Below, piece after piece: positions 9,531 through 16,958 of a DNA stretch of 57,700 bases. The position numbers and the translations under genes are program-made. The stretch is from Fibrobacterales bacterium. GTDB lineage: Bacteria > Fibrobacterota > Fibrobacteria > Fibrobacterales > Fibrobacteraceae. Every line of letters starts with the position of its first letter. The stretch's first letter is position 1. The stretch spans positions 1 to 57,700 of the forward strand of contig BNUP01000001.1 in NCBI GenBank assembly GCA_025997455.1, given 5' to 3'. The notes beneath the pieces are model-generated. The model saw only the letters and a program-made list of their open reading frames with translations, did not search any database and was not told the DNA's origin.

Positions 9531-9627
9531 AAAAGGGCGGGTTAAAACCCGCCCCTACAATGATACGGGCGGGTTAAAAACCACGCCCCTACAATGATAC
9601 GGGCGGGTTAAAAACCACGCCCCTACA
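9531..9627 (+). repeat. GC-rich palindromic repeat in tandem (period about 34 bp)
   Basis: Three copies of GGGCGGGTTAAAA...CCCCTACAA. The first has a near-perfect palindrome GGGCGGGTT-AAAACCCGCCC; the next two carry the ACCACGCCCC variant and are joined by TGATAC. Confidence 0.85.
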
Positions 9628-9628
9628 A

Positions 9629-9745
9629 ACTCTACTCTTTACTCTTTACTCTTTACTCTTTACACTTTACACTTTCAACTCTTGCACCGCCAAGTTCTCC
9701 ACACCCCACACCCCACACCCTACACGCCACACCCTATACCCCTGC
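9629..9745 (+). repeat. Two consecutive degenerate heptamer arrays
   Basis: First TTTACTC/TTACACT 7-mers (about 9629-9680), then CCACACC, CCACACC, CTACACG, CCACACC, CTATACC 7-mers (about 9700-9745). The same pair of arrays recurs upstream of purL, thrC and cpoB. Confidence 0.7.
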
Positions 9746-9754
9746 ACTGCAAAG

Positions 9755-9771
9755 TTTCTACATTCCCCCCT
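9755..9771 (+). promoter_or_regulatory. Putative leaderless promoter box of the ompA-like gene
   Basis: TTTCTACATT with the hexamer at 9759-9764, seven bases (CCCCCCT), ATG at 9772. Confidence 0.6.
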
Positions 9772-10428
9772 ATGAACAAACCCCTCCTTACTTTCGCATT
9801 TTTGGCGTTAGTTCCGCTGGTCTTTTCTGCAGACCTAACAATTACGGCAACCGATTACAGCGGCGACAGCCCTCAGCGGCACAAAACGATAATTTTAAGA
9901 GGCAAAAAAGGAACCGCCTTTGAAACAACCACCAACGGTTCGGGCATTGCACGGGTTGAAGTTGCGGCGGGAGATACCTATTCCTTCTGGTGCGACGGAA
10001 TCACGGGCGAATTCGATTGCGGATTTGGCAATGTGCTCCAAGTCCCCACAAATGCAGGGTCGGGCAGTTGGGAAATTCACTACGATGATGACAGATTTGA
10101 CCTCAAAGGGGTCAATTTCGCATCGGGAAAAGCCGAACTCCTCTCCTCGTCATTCAAAATTTTAGAAACCACCGTAAAAGGCTTGCAAAAATACGATTCC
10201 GTTAAAGTTGAAATTTCCGGACACACAGATAATGTGGGCGGTTTGGAATACAACGATAAATTATCGCAGGCAAGAGCAGATGCCGTTCGCAATTATTTGA
10301 TTAAAAAAGGCATTGCCGAAAGCAGAATTACAGCCGTAGGATACGGATATTCAAAGCCGCGAGCCGATAATAAAACGGAAAAAGGCAAAGCGTTAAATCG
10401 GCGAATTGAGATAAGCATCATCCAATGA
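9772..10428 (+). CDS. OmpA-family peptidoglycan-associated protein
   Basis: A 218-residue exported protein. The signal peptide is NKPLLTFAFLALVPLVFSA. Residues about 20-115 form a beta-rich domain of unknown type. The C-terminal 110 residues are an OmpA domain, with LKGVNFASGKAELLSSS, ISGHTDNVG, LSQARADAVRNYL and ALNRRIEI, the segments that contact diaminopimelate in peptidoglycan. The ATG at 9772 is chosen because it opens the signal peptide and follows a TACATT box by seven bases; upstream in-frame sequence is repeat. It heads a four-gene operon with ATGA-type overlaps. Confidence 0.9.
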   Translation: MNKPLLTFAFLALVPLVFSADLTITATDYSGDSPQRHKTIILRGKKGTAFETTTNGSGIARVEVAAGDTYSFWCDGITGEFDCGFGNVLQVPTNAGSGSWEIHYDDDRFDLKGVNFASGKAELLSSSFKILETTVKGLQKYDSVKVEISGHTDNVGGLEYNDKLSQARADAVRNYLIKKGIAESRITAVGYGYSKPRADNKTEKGKALNRRIEISIIQ

Positions 10429-11048
10429 AGCGACCATCCAAATCTATGGATGCGGGTAGTTTTCTTCTTGCAACTCCCGCACTCAACGACACTTACTTCA
10501 AAGACTGCATAGTTTTTTTGGTGGAGTTTTGCCCGCCAATGTCGGCGTGGGGACTCGTGTTAAACCATACGGTTCACATGCCTCTCGATGAAGTTTTTAA
10601 CCGAGACCCAAAGTCCAATGTCATTTTGCAACGCCCCTTGCACACATTTTTTTTCGGCGGTCCGGAGCACGGAACTTCTCCGTTTCAAGAATTGACAATC
10701 ACAATTTTAGAGACGAACAAAACTGCTTTTGAAAAAGCACCCCACGACCCTAATTACGCCGACCGAACACATTCGTTTTACGGAAAATCCTATGAAATTA
10801 AACCCGGTGTTTTTATATATCAAGTTCCGCCAGGAACACCCCTTCCCGTATCTCAACTGACAGCCCCCGCAAACAGCACAACTCGAATATTTTTCGGCTA
10901 TGCCGATTGGCTCGGAGCAAAATTAGAGGCAGATGTCAATGAGGGTTTGTGGGAAGTTTCAAATGTGCCGCCCGTTAAAATTTTTGCACAAAGCAGAGAA
11001 AAAACAATACTCACTCCGAGCATTTTTCGCGAGATATACAGTGCCTGA
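10425..11048 (+). CDS. YqgE/AlgH family protein (UPF0301)
   Basis: 207 residues with the family's opening DAGSFLLATPALND, the segment WGLVLNHTVHMPLDEV, FFGGPEH, and the closing FGYADWLGAKLEADVNEGLWEV. The molecular role of this family is not established. Its ATG overlaps the stop of the OmpA-like gene (ATGA), pointing to translational coupling. Confidence 0.9.
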   Translation: MKRPSKSMDAGSFLLATPALNDTYFKDCIVFLVEFCPPMSAWGLVLNHTVHMPLDEVFNRDPKSNVILQRPLHTFFFGGPEHGTSPFQELTITILETNKTAFEKAPHDPNYADRTHSFYGKSYEIKPGVFIYQVPPGTPLPVSQLTAPANSTTRIFFGYADWLGAKLEADVNEGLWEVSNVPPVKIFAQSREKTILTPSIFREIYSA

Positions 11049-11943
11049 AACCCTCTGCACAAAAGGCGAAAACCCAATTCATAATGCACTCCGCCAAGTG
11101 TCATTGCTTCAAAATCGCTGGACATTGAGCGGTTTTTCAATTTCAGGTTTAAGCACCTATTTTCAAATTCCCGAACTCGACATTTGTGTGGATATGGGCG
11201 AGTGCCCTCTCTCTGCCCTCAGCATTAACCACATACTTTTAACGCACTCACACGGCGACCACAGCCGTTGCCTAATGCGCCACAATTCGCTCCGCAAAAT
11301 GATGCAAAACCCCACCCCCGCAATCTACTACATCCCCGACCCCGTCTATGACCTCGCGCACAATATGATAAAAGCCGAAACTCTTTTTGAAGGCGTATCG
11401 GAAGAACGATTTGAATCCCCCGAACTTGTGCGGGTAAAACCCTACGAATACTTCACACTGCAAGAGAGAAAAGACCTTGATGTGCTGGCATTCCCCGTTA
11501 AACATTCAATTCCCGCATTCGGCTACACAATTTTTGCAAAAAAGAAAAAACTCAAAAAAGAATATTTGAACTGCGGGCAGGAGCAGATAGTAGCGCTCAA
11601 AAAAAACGGAACCGAAATTACCGATAACATACAAGAGCCTTTAATTTCATTTATGGGCGATTGTCTCGGCGAGTCGTTGTGGGAAGAGAGGCACATTTGG
11701 AACTCTCCGGTTGTGGTTTGCGAATGCACTTTCTTAGATACCGATGAAGAAGGTATGGCGCGAAAAAAAGGGCACACGCACATAGATCATTTGGCACGGA
11801 TTTTAAGCAAAGTCGGCAGTTGCAATTGCGAAAAATTAGTCCTCACTCACTTCTCGATGAAATATTCCAAAAAACATATTTTTGAAGTAATAAGTGAAAA
11901 AATTCCGAGCGAATTCAGGGAAAAAACGGTGGTGTTTTTATGA
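11041..11943 (+). CDS. Metallo-beta-lactamase-fold hydrolase, RNase Z-like
   Basis: About 300 residues. The metal motif THSHGDH is near residue 61, with further candidate ligands in FPVKHS, SFMGDCLGES and, near the end, KGHTHIDH and LVLTHFS. This arrangement and the GFSISGLSTYF opening fit the RNase Z-like branch; the substrate (tRNA 3' end or other) is inferred only. I choose the GTG at 11041, which overlaps the yqgE stop by eight bases; longer versions would read through yqgE in another frame. The next gene overlaps its stop by ATGA. Confidence 0.8.
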   Translation: MPETLCTKGENPIHNALRQVSLLQNRWTLSGFSISGLSTYFQIPELDICVDMGECPLSALSINHILLTHSHGDHSRCLMRHNSLRKMMQNPTPAIYYIPDPVYDLAHNMIKAETLFEGVSEERFESPELVRVKPYEYFTLQERKDLDVLAFPVKHSIPAFGYTIFAKKKKLKKEYLNCGQEQIVALKKNGTEITDNIQEPLISFMGDCLGESLWEERHIWNSPVVVCECTFLDTDEEGMARKKGHTHIDHLARILSKVGSCNCEKLVLTHFSMKYSKKHIFEVISEKIPSEFREKTVVFL

Positions 11944-12719
11944 TTGATATAAAGCGATTGTTGCATAGAAAAATTTTTGTAGGGGTAGGTCTCCCCCTCG
12001 CTGCAACCGCTGTCGCGTTTTTCGCTACCCCCTCTCTCGCTCTCGACCCGCTCTACGACTACCGCTACACGCTGGGTCCCGAAATTCTCGTCCCCGATGC
12101 TTTTTTCTTGGGAATCGGCGGCTGGACTCATCGCTATGATGACGGTTCTGTAACCGTAAATGCACAACTCGGATTAAATGAAAGCGTGGAAATAGGTGCA
12201 AAATTTATAATAGGCACAAACGATGAATGGGTTTTAACTCAAACACGAAATAGGTCTATAATTCCACTCATAGATGTAGGTGCAAAATACGCAATTTCAC
12301 CTCACTTGGTTTTGCAAGCCGATGTGCCTATTGCACTCAACAAAGATAAAAAATGGGGCGGAGTTCTCACGCTTTCGCAATGGGACGGCTACACAAAAAA
12401 TGTTTCGTTTTTAATGGAAGGGCGATTGGGTTTTGGCGGAGCGGCAGGCGAAAATGAAAACGGCGATAATCCATACGCCAAAGCCGCATTCTCATTCACC
12501 CCGTATTTTCAAATAGGCGATGCATTTCGCATTTCTGTCACAACTATAAGTTCTGCAAGTGCGGGTAATTTTGAAGACGATTTTATGTTAGATATTTTGC
12601 CACGCGTTGAGGCGGGATTTTCAATGTTTCGCTTGAACTTGGAAACGAGCATTGCAATTTTAACTTGGAAAGCAGAAAAATTTAACCGATACGCCTTGTT
12701 CATTTTAACGGATATTTGA
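11940..12719 (+). CDS. Predicted outer-membrane beta-barrel protein
   Basis: 259 residues with an N-terminal signal peptide (VGLPLAATAVAFFATPSLA) and alternating hydrophobic strands typical of a transporter-like barrel (SVEIGAKFIIG, LIDVGAKYAIS, LVLQADVPIAL, FRLNLETSIAILTW). It ends with aromatic residues in a strand (YALFILTDI). I recognise no specific family. It is the last gene of the OmpA-YqgE-MBL operon, starting by ATGA overlap. Its 3' end overlaps the convergent dnaA-like gene by 15 bases. Confidence 0.65.
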   Translation: MIDIKRLLHRKIFVGVGLPLAATAVAFFATPSLALDPLYDYRYTLGPEILVPDAFFLGIGGWTHRYDDGSVTVNAQLGLNESVEIGAKFIIGTNDEWVLTQTRNRSIIPLIDVGAKYAISPHLVLQADVPIALNKDKKWGGVLTLSQWDGYTKNVSFLMEGRLGFGGAAGENENGDNPYAKAAFSFTPYFQIGDAFRISVTTISSASAGNFEDDFMLDILPRVEAGFSMFRLNLETSIAILTWKAEKFNRYALFILTDI

Positions 12720-14123
12720 CAATTCCTTTATTTCCATCTCCAATGCAATTCCGTTTTCGCCGTCGATTTTTCTTTTCAGCGTAGAGATTGAACTTGCAAC
12801 AGATGAGGCATCCCGGTTGAAATGCTCACCGATTTCCTTTAAGGACAAACCGACTTTTCGGCACATATACATAGCGATTTGACGCGGTTTATTCACCTGT
12901 GCCGAGCGATTTTTCCCGAAAAGAGAATCGGCGGGAAGTTGGTAAGCGGCGGCAACTATTCGCATAATTTCCTGCGGAGAAAGAATTTTTTCCTTGCCGT
13001 TTTTGCTATTCACGCCAACGGAAACTCCGTATAAAGAGCGAACAAATTGCGGGGTAATTTCATATTTTAATAATTTTTGTTTAGCGATCAATTCGTTAAG
13101 TGCCCCTTCGAGTGCACAAACAGACTCGCCTTTGCTCCGTGCTATCAAAGCCCATTCATTTTCGAGGACATCAACAGGCAAACCCAATTCTCCCGCTTTA
13201 TGTTTCAAAATTGCCACACGAGTGTGAAAATTCGGCAAATTAAGTTCGCATTTTACTCCCGTTTTAATAAAATCGGCAAGTTCAGGCAACACACCGTCAT
13301 TGCGGGCAGATTTTGTATTTACGGAAACAACAATAGACCGTCCGTTTTTCTTTAAACTTTTCAGTATATCGAGCAACGCCTCCTGTGCACTGTTAGATGT
13401 ATAAAGACTTTGCAAATTATCGAAAAGGAATAAATCTACTTGCAAAAGCGAACTCAAATTACCGTTTCTCCACTCCTTAAAAAATTTGTCGGAATCCCAC
13501 AAAACCGCTCTTTTCGCCCAATTTGCGGTAGATTCTCTGCCTATCGCGTGCAATAAATGCGTTTTTCCAAGCCCTGCCCCGCTCTTTATCACCAAAAAAT
13601 TCTCCTGTGCTCTGGGTTGTGCACAAATCCATTTTGCCGCACTCAATGCCATTTCATTTGAAGTTCCCGCTATAAAATTATCCAACCTGTATTTTTTGCA
13701 GAAATTACTGTGTCTTAGAGGCGCGGGAGCACTTATCGGAGGAGGAGCAGAGGGTGTATGAACACTTTTTGAATGCAAATTTGGCGTTGAAACCTCAATT
13801 TTTGGCACTGAAATTTCAATTTGGCTTATATTCGGGTCTATTCTTTGTGCAATTTTCAAAAAAATAGCCGAAAAATCGTTCTCAAACCAACTTTTTGCTA
13901 ACTCGTTCGGTGCTTCCAAACGCAAAATATGGTCTTCCGCCGAAATATGCTTTATAGATGACAACCAGCCGCATCCGCTTAAAATATTGCGATTTTCGCT
14001 TAAAAACGCCGAAAAACACTGCTCCCATAGGAGTTCAGAGTGCAGGTTTTCGGCTTTTGTGATGACATTCAAAATCACAAGCACAAATTTAGAAGTTATC
14101 TCTGCCCTTTCCAAGTCCCCCAA
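12705..14123 (-). CDS. dnaA: Divergent DnaA-family replication initiator-like protein
   Basis: The layout is that of DnaA: domain I (LLWEQCFSAFL), a proline-rich linker (about residues 105-137), AAA+ domain and C-terminal helix-turn-helix. Walker A is GAGLGKTHLLHAIG (about 182-195) and the C-terminus has KNRSAQVNKPRQIAMYMCRK. Several diagnostic residues differ: Walker B reads DLFLFDN rather than the usual IDD, the RLRSRF arginine-finger box is replaced by ELADFIKTG, and the DNA-contact loop is RDASSV rather than RDHTTV. It may be the main DnaA of a divergent lineage or a paralogue. No dnaN is adjacent. The start is uncertain: the first in-frame codon is TTG at 14123, with other TTG/GTG codons inside. 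An AT-rich TTAACA array lies about 60 bases upstream. Confidence 0.78.
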   Translation of the reverse strand: MGDLERAEITSKFVLVILNVITKAENLHSELLWEQCFSAFLSENRNILSGCGWLSSIKHISAEDHILRLEAPNELAKSWFENDFSAIFLKIAQRIDPNISQIEISVPKIEVSTPNLHSKSVHTPSAPPPISAPAPLRHSNFCKKYRLDNFIAGTSNEMALSAAKWICAQPRAQENFLVIKSGAGLGKTHLLHAIGRESTANWAKRAVLWDSDKFFKEWRNGNLSSLLQVDLFLFDNLQSLYTSNSAQEALLDILKSLKKNGRSIVVSVNTKSARNDGVLPELADFIKTGVKCELNLPNFHTRVAILKHKAGELGLPVDVLENEWALIARSKGESVCALEGALNELIAKQKLLKYEITPQFVRSLYGVSVGVNSKNGKEKILSPQEIMRIVAAAYQLPADSLFGKNRSAQVNKPRQIAMYMCRKVGLSLKEIGEHFNRDASSVASSISTLKRKIDGENGIALEMEIKELSNIR

Positions 14124-14181
14124 AACTCCAAAAGCCTTAAAACCCTGAAATTCCCAATGAATTTCATTCTTTCAAATTATA

Positions 14182-14253
14182 TTAACAATTTATTAACATT
14201 ATATAAAGGATTATTTAACAGTTTATCTACTTAACATTAACTTATTATTAACA
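14182..14253 (+). promoter_or_regulatory. Phased TTAACA array, possible origin or DnaA-binding region
   Basis: TTAAC(A/T) occurs at 14182, 14193, 14215, 14231, 14237 and 14248, all in one orientation; five of six starts are multiples of 11 bases apart. The stretch is almost pure A+T. The only DnaA-box-like word is TTATCTACT at 14223, two mismatches from TTATCCACA. Confidence 0.45.
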
Positions 14254-14346
14254 AAAAAAATTTTGAAACCATGTTCCTGCCAACAACCCGCGAAATCTCC
14301 ACAATTGCAAAAGTACCAAGCGTAATGACTGCGGTTTTTCATTCCC

Positions 14347-14385
14347 GCACCCCACACACCCTACACGCCACACCCTATACCCCAA
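14347..14385 (+). repeat. Heptamer array of CCACACC/CTATACC type
   Basis: 7-mers such as CCACACA, CCCTACA, CGCCACA, CCCTATA. Near-identical stretches occur at about 9700, 17980, 23885 and 41920. Confidence 0.65.
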
Positions 14386-14389
14386 CCTG

Positions 14390-14457
14390 CAATACTGAAA
14401 GCCAATAGTTTGGCTTTCGGAGAGAGAGTGCTTTAGCACTCGTAAGTTAGAGTATTG
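14390..14457 (+). repeat. 68-base cloverleaf-like palindrome
   Basis: A perfect 7-bp outer stem CAATACT/AGTATTG encloses two hairpins: GAAAGCCAA-TAGT-TTGGCTTTC (14397-14418) and GAGTGC-TTTA-GCACTC (14426-14441). It is not a tRNA: no T-loop or anticodon arm pattern. Relative to the matching flanks at 41950-41980 it looks like an insertion. Confidence 0.6.
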
Positions 14458-14469
14458 AGTGAAAATTGT

Positions 14470-14494
14470 GAACGCGGTGTGGATAGAGCGCACC
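14470..14494 (+). repeat. GAACGCGGTGTG dispersed repeat
   Basis: Reads GAACGCGGTGTGGATAGAGC. Related copies occur at 23671, 32073, 39437 (opposite sense, inside aroA), 41577 (opposite sense) and 41980. Confidence 0.7.
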
Positions 14495-14561
14495 CAAAAA
14501 AGTGTAAAGTGAAAAGAGAAAAGTGTAAAGTTATCATTCAAAGAATCATTTTTAACCTTCA

Positions 14562-14651
14562 ACTCTCCTCTCTACTCTTTACTCTCTACTCTTTACTCTC
14601 TACTCTCTACTCTCTACTCTCTACTCTCTACTCCCTACTCCCTACTCCCTA
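14562..14651 (+). repeat. Long heptamer tandem array (TACTCTC)
   Basis: About twelve units of period 7: CTACTCT, TTACTCT and CTACTCC variants, the longest and cleanest such array in the window. Confidence 0.9.
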
Positions 14652-14666
14652 CCAAAGTGGTTAAAT

Positions 14667-14706
14667 TTGAAACGATTTATTTGCAATTATGCGTTTCATT
14701 TTGAAA
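14667..14706 (+). promoter_or_regulatory. Palindromic region upstream of groES
   Basis: TGAAACG at 14668 is the inverse of CGTTTCA at 14692, and TTTCATTTTGAAA at 14694 is itself palindromic. No CIRCE element (TTAGCACTC-N9-GAGTGCTAA) is present before groES. An operator is possible but unproven. Confidence 0.35.
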
Positions 14707-14816
14707 CAATTGCACAGAGAGATTGCCGTTTTTATGCAAATTTTGCCGTTTTCCAAAAGGGCACGCATTTTGCCCTATAACATCAAAACAAAAATTCACC
14801 TTAAAGGAGTATTGTT

Positions 14817-15101
14817 ATGTCAATAAAACCGCTTGCCGACCGAGTTCTCATTGAACCGATTGAAGCAGAAACAAAGACAACGGGAGGAATTTTCATTCCC
14901 GATAACGCAAAAGAAAAGCCGATGCAGGGCAAGGTAGCGGCTGTCGGAGCAGGTCGCAAGAGCGACAAGGGCGAAGTTATCGCACTTGAACTCAAAGTCG
15001 GCGACAAAGTGCTTTACGGCAAATACAGCGGCACGGAAGTGACCGTAGAAGGAAAAAATTACCTCATCGTGAAAGAAAGCGATGTGTTGGCGGTTCTTTA
15101 A
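14817..15101 (+). CDS. groES: Co-chaperonin GroES
   Basis: 94 residues, the usual length. Recognisable segments: IKPLADRVLIEPIEAE at the start, the mobile loop TTGGIFIPDNAKEKP, GKVAAVGAG, and VGDKVLYGKYSGTEV. Caps the GroEL ring during protein folding. The start is set by AAAGGAG seven bases upstream. groEL follows after 13 bases with its own AAGGAG. Confidence 0.97.
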   Translation: MSIKPLADRVLIEPIEAETKTTGGIFIPDNAKEKPMQGKVAAVGAGRKSDKGEVIALELKVGDKVLYGKYSGTEVTVEGKNYLIVKESDVLAVL

Positions 15102-15114
15102 CAAGGAGTAGAAA

Positions 15115-16755
15115 ATGGCAAAACAACTAAAATTTGATATTCAGGCACGCGAGGCACTTTTGCGCGGCGTTGATAAACTCGCAAATGCGGTAAAAGTGAC
15201 TTTGGGACCAAAAGGTCGCAATGTTATGCTCGGCAAGTCATTTGGTGCACCAAATGTGACAAAAGACGGCGTTACCGTTGCAAAAGACATTGAACTCGAA
15301 GATGCCTTTGAGAATCTCGGTGCTCAAATGGCACGCGATGCGGCATCTAAAACAAGCGATGTTGCAGGCGACGGCACAACTACGGCAACCGTTCTCGCTC
15401 AGTCAATTGCACGGGAAGGCTTAAAAAATGTTGCGGCAGGTGCAAATCCCATTGAATTAAAACGCGGTGTTGATGCGGCAGTTGCGGCAGTAACCGCACA
15501 AATCGGCAAAGCAGCCGTAAAAGTCAATGGTAAAGAACACATTGCACAGGTTGCAACCATTTCGGCAAATAACGACCCCGAAATCGGAAAACTCTTGGCA
15601 GATGCAATGGAAAAGGTCGGAAACGACGGAGTTATCACTCTCGAAGAGTCCAAAACTGCGGAAACAACTCTTGATGTTGTTGAAGGTATGCAGTTCGACC
15701 GCGGCTATCTTTCCCCTTACTTTGTGACCAACAACGACTCAATGGAAGTTCAGTTGGAAAATCCCTCAATTCTGCTTTACGACAAAAAGATAAGCACTAT
15801 GAAGGATTTGTTGCCGACTTTGGAGCACATTGCAAAGGGCGGAAAGTCGCTTTTGATAATTGCCGAAGATATTGACGGAGAGGCGCTCGCCACTTTGATA
15901 GTCAATAAGTTGCGTGGCACTTTGAAAGTTGCCGCCGTGAAAGCACCGGGCTTTGGCGACCGCAGAAAAGCAATGTTAGAAGACATTGCAATTTTAACGG
16001 GCGGTCAATTGGTCTCGGAAGAAACCGGAGCCAAATTGGAAGATATTCCTCCCTCCGTTCTCGGTCAGGCAAAATCTATCACCATCGATAAAGACAACAC
16101 TACCATAGTTGAAGGTGCCGGCAAGGCGGAAGATATTAAGGCAAGGGTTGCTCAAATCAGAAAGCAGATTGAGGAAACTTCAAGTGACTACGACCGTGAA
16201 AAGTTGCAGGAACGCTTGGCAAAACTCAGCGGCGGCGTTGCGGTTATTAAAGTCGGCGCACCTACCGAAGTTGAGATGAAAGAGAAAAAAGACAGAGTTG
16301 ATGATGCTCTTCACGCAACCCGTGCGGCTGTGGAAGAAGGTATTGTTGCAGGCGGCGGTGTTGCGTTTATCCGTGCCGCGTCCGCAATTGACAACTTGAA
16401 GTTTGAAAACTCCGACCAGCAAACCGGTGCCGCGATTATCCGCCGTGCATTGGAAGAACCTTTGCGTCAAATCGCTATAAACGCGGGTTTGGAAGGTTCG
16501 GTTGTGGTTAATAAAGTTAAGGAAGGTAAGGATAGTTTTGGCTACAATGCAAAAACCGATGTCTATGAAGACCTTTCAAAAGCAGGCGTTATTGACCCGG
16601 CAAAAGTGTCAAAAACCGCTCTCGCAAAAGCCGCATCTATCGCATCTATGATTCTCACAACCGATTGCGTTGTTGTTGAGAAGAAAGAGGAAAAGCCTGC
16701 AATGCCGGGCGGCGGTATGGGTGGAATGGGAGGTATGGGCGGAATGGATATGTAG
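15115..16755 (+). CDS. groEL: Chaperonin GroEL
   Basis: 546 residues, typical. Signatures: VTLGPKGRNVMLGKSFGAP, the ATPase loop AGDGTTTATVLAQ, KAPGFGDRRKAMLEDIA, and the disordered C-terminal GGM repeats ending GGMDM. Forms the folding chamber with GroES. Preceded by AAGGAG. The last five codons plus stop are repeated downstream at 16859 as part of a 69-base duplication that includes the hairpin after the gene. Confidence 0.98.
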   Translation: MAKQLKFDIQAREALLRGVDKLANAVKVTLGPKGRNVMLGKSFGAPNVTKDGVTVAKDIELEDAFENLGAQMARDAASKTSDVAGDGTTTATVLAQSIAREGLKNVAAGANPIELKRGVDAAVAAVTAQIGKAAVKVNGKEHIAQVATISANNDPEIGKLLADAMEKVGNDGVITLEESKTAETTLDVVEGMQFDRGYLSPYFVTNNDSMEVQLENPSILLYDKKISTMKDLLPTLEHIAKGGKSLLIIAEDIDGEALATLIVNKLRGTLKVAAVKAPGFGDRRKAMLEDIAILTGGQLVSEETGAKLEDIPPSVLGQAKSITIDKDNTTIVEGAGKAEDIKARVAQIRKQIEETSSDYDREKLQERLAKLSGGVAVIKVGAPTEVEMKEKKDRVDDALHATRAAVEEGIVAGGGVAFIRAASAIDNLKFENSDQQTGAAIIRRALEEPLRQIAINAGLEGSVVVNKVKEGKDSFGYNAKTDVYEDLSKAGVIDPAKVSKTALAKAASIASMILTTDCVVVEKKEEKPAMPGGGMGGMGGMGGMDM

Positions 16756-16806
16756 CCCATACGGATAATTCCCCCGCCTGCCCTGAGGGCGAAAAAGGCG
16801 GGGGAA
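16738..16806 (+). repeat. 69-base direct repeat, copy 1 (groEL 3' end plus hairpin)
   Basis: Covers the last codons of groEL, its stop and a hairpin with arms CCCCCGCC/GGCGGGGG and inner GCCCTGAGGGC. Copy 2 lies 121 bases downstream with one centre-base change. Confidence 0.9.
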
Positions 16807-16858
16807 GGTTTTATTGCTCTGTTAAAGAGCGATAAAACAGAAGGGGGATTTTCTCTCT

Positions 16859-16927
16859 GGCGGAATGGATATGTAGCCCATACGGATAATTCCCCCGCCT
16901 GCCCTCAGGGCGAAAAAGGCGGGGGAA
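16859..16927 (+). repeat. 69-base direct repeat, copy 2
   Basis: Same sequence as 16738-16806 except the palindrome centre (GCCCTCAGGGC). It carries a non-functional copy of the groEL tail codons. Confidence 0.9.
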
Positions 16928-16958
16928 AAGGCACAAGGGAAACCTTGTGCTTTTTTTT
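16926..16958. terminator. Rho-independent terminator between groEL and the sigma-54 activator
   Basis: GCACAAGG-GAAA-CCTTGTGC followed by eight T, with an A-rich left side. It can act for groEL on the plus strand. The convergent gene ends within its T-tract. Confidence 0.9.

Larger units (their letters stand above)
9457..9771. other. Divergent intergenic region, repeats and two promoters
   Basis: About 315 bases without a gene. It contains the mutase promoter, a 34-bp GC-rich tandem repeat, two heptamer arrays and the ompA-like promoter. Confidence 0.75.
14124..14816. other. Intergenic region between dnaA-like gene and groES
   Basis: About 690 bases. In order: the dnaA-like upstream region with a TTAACA array, a CCACACC-type heptamer array, a 68-base cloverleaf-like palindrome, a GAACGCGGTGTG repeat, a long TACTCTC heptamer array, a TGAAAC palindromic region and the groES ribosome binding site. 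I see no gene. Confidence 0.75.

Noticed and set aside
14426..14441. GAGTGCTTTAGCACTC as a CIRCE heat-shock operator for groESL
   Set aside because: The half-sites are in the reverse order with a 4-base spacer rather than TTAGCACTC-N9-GAGTGCTAA, and it is almost 400 bases upstream, inside the cloverleaf element.
14390..14457. Cloverleaf palindrome as a tRNA gene or integron attC site
   Set aside because: It has a 7-bp closing stem but no T-loop, anticodon arm or CCA context. The RYYYAAC/GTTRRRY core pair of attC is not met and no integrase or cassette array is seen.
14562..14651. Heptamer array as a CRISPR
   Set aside because: Simple period-7 tandem without unique spacers and no cas genes.
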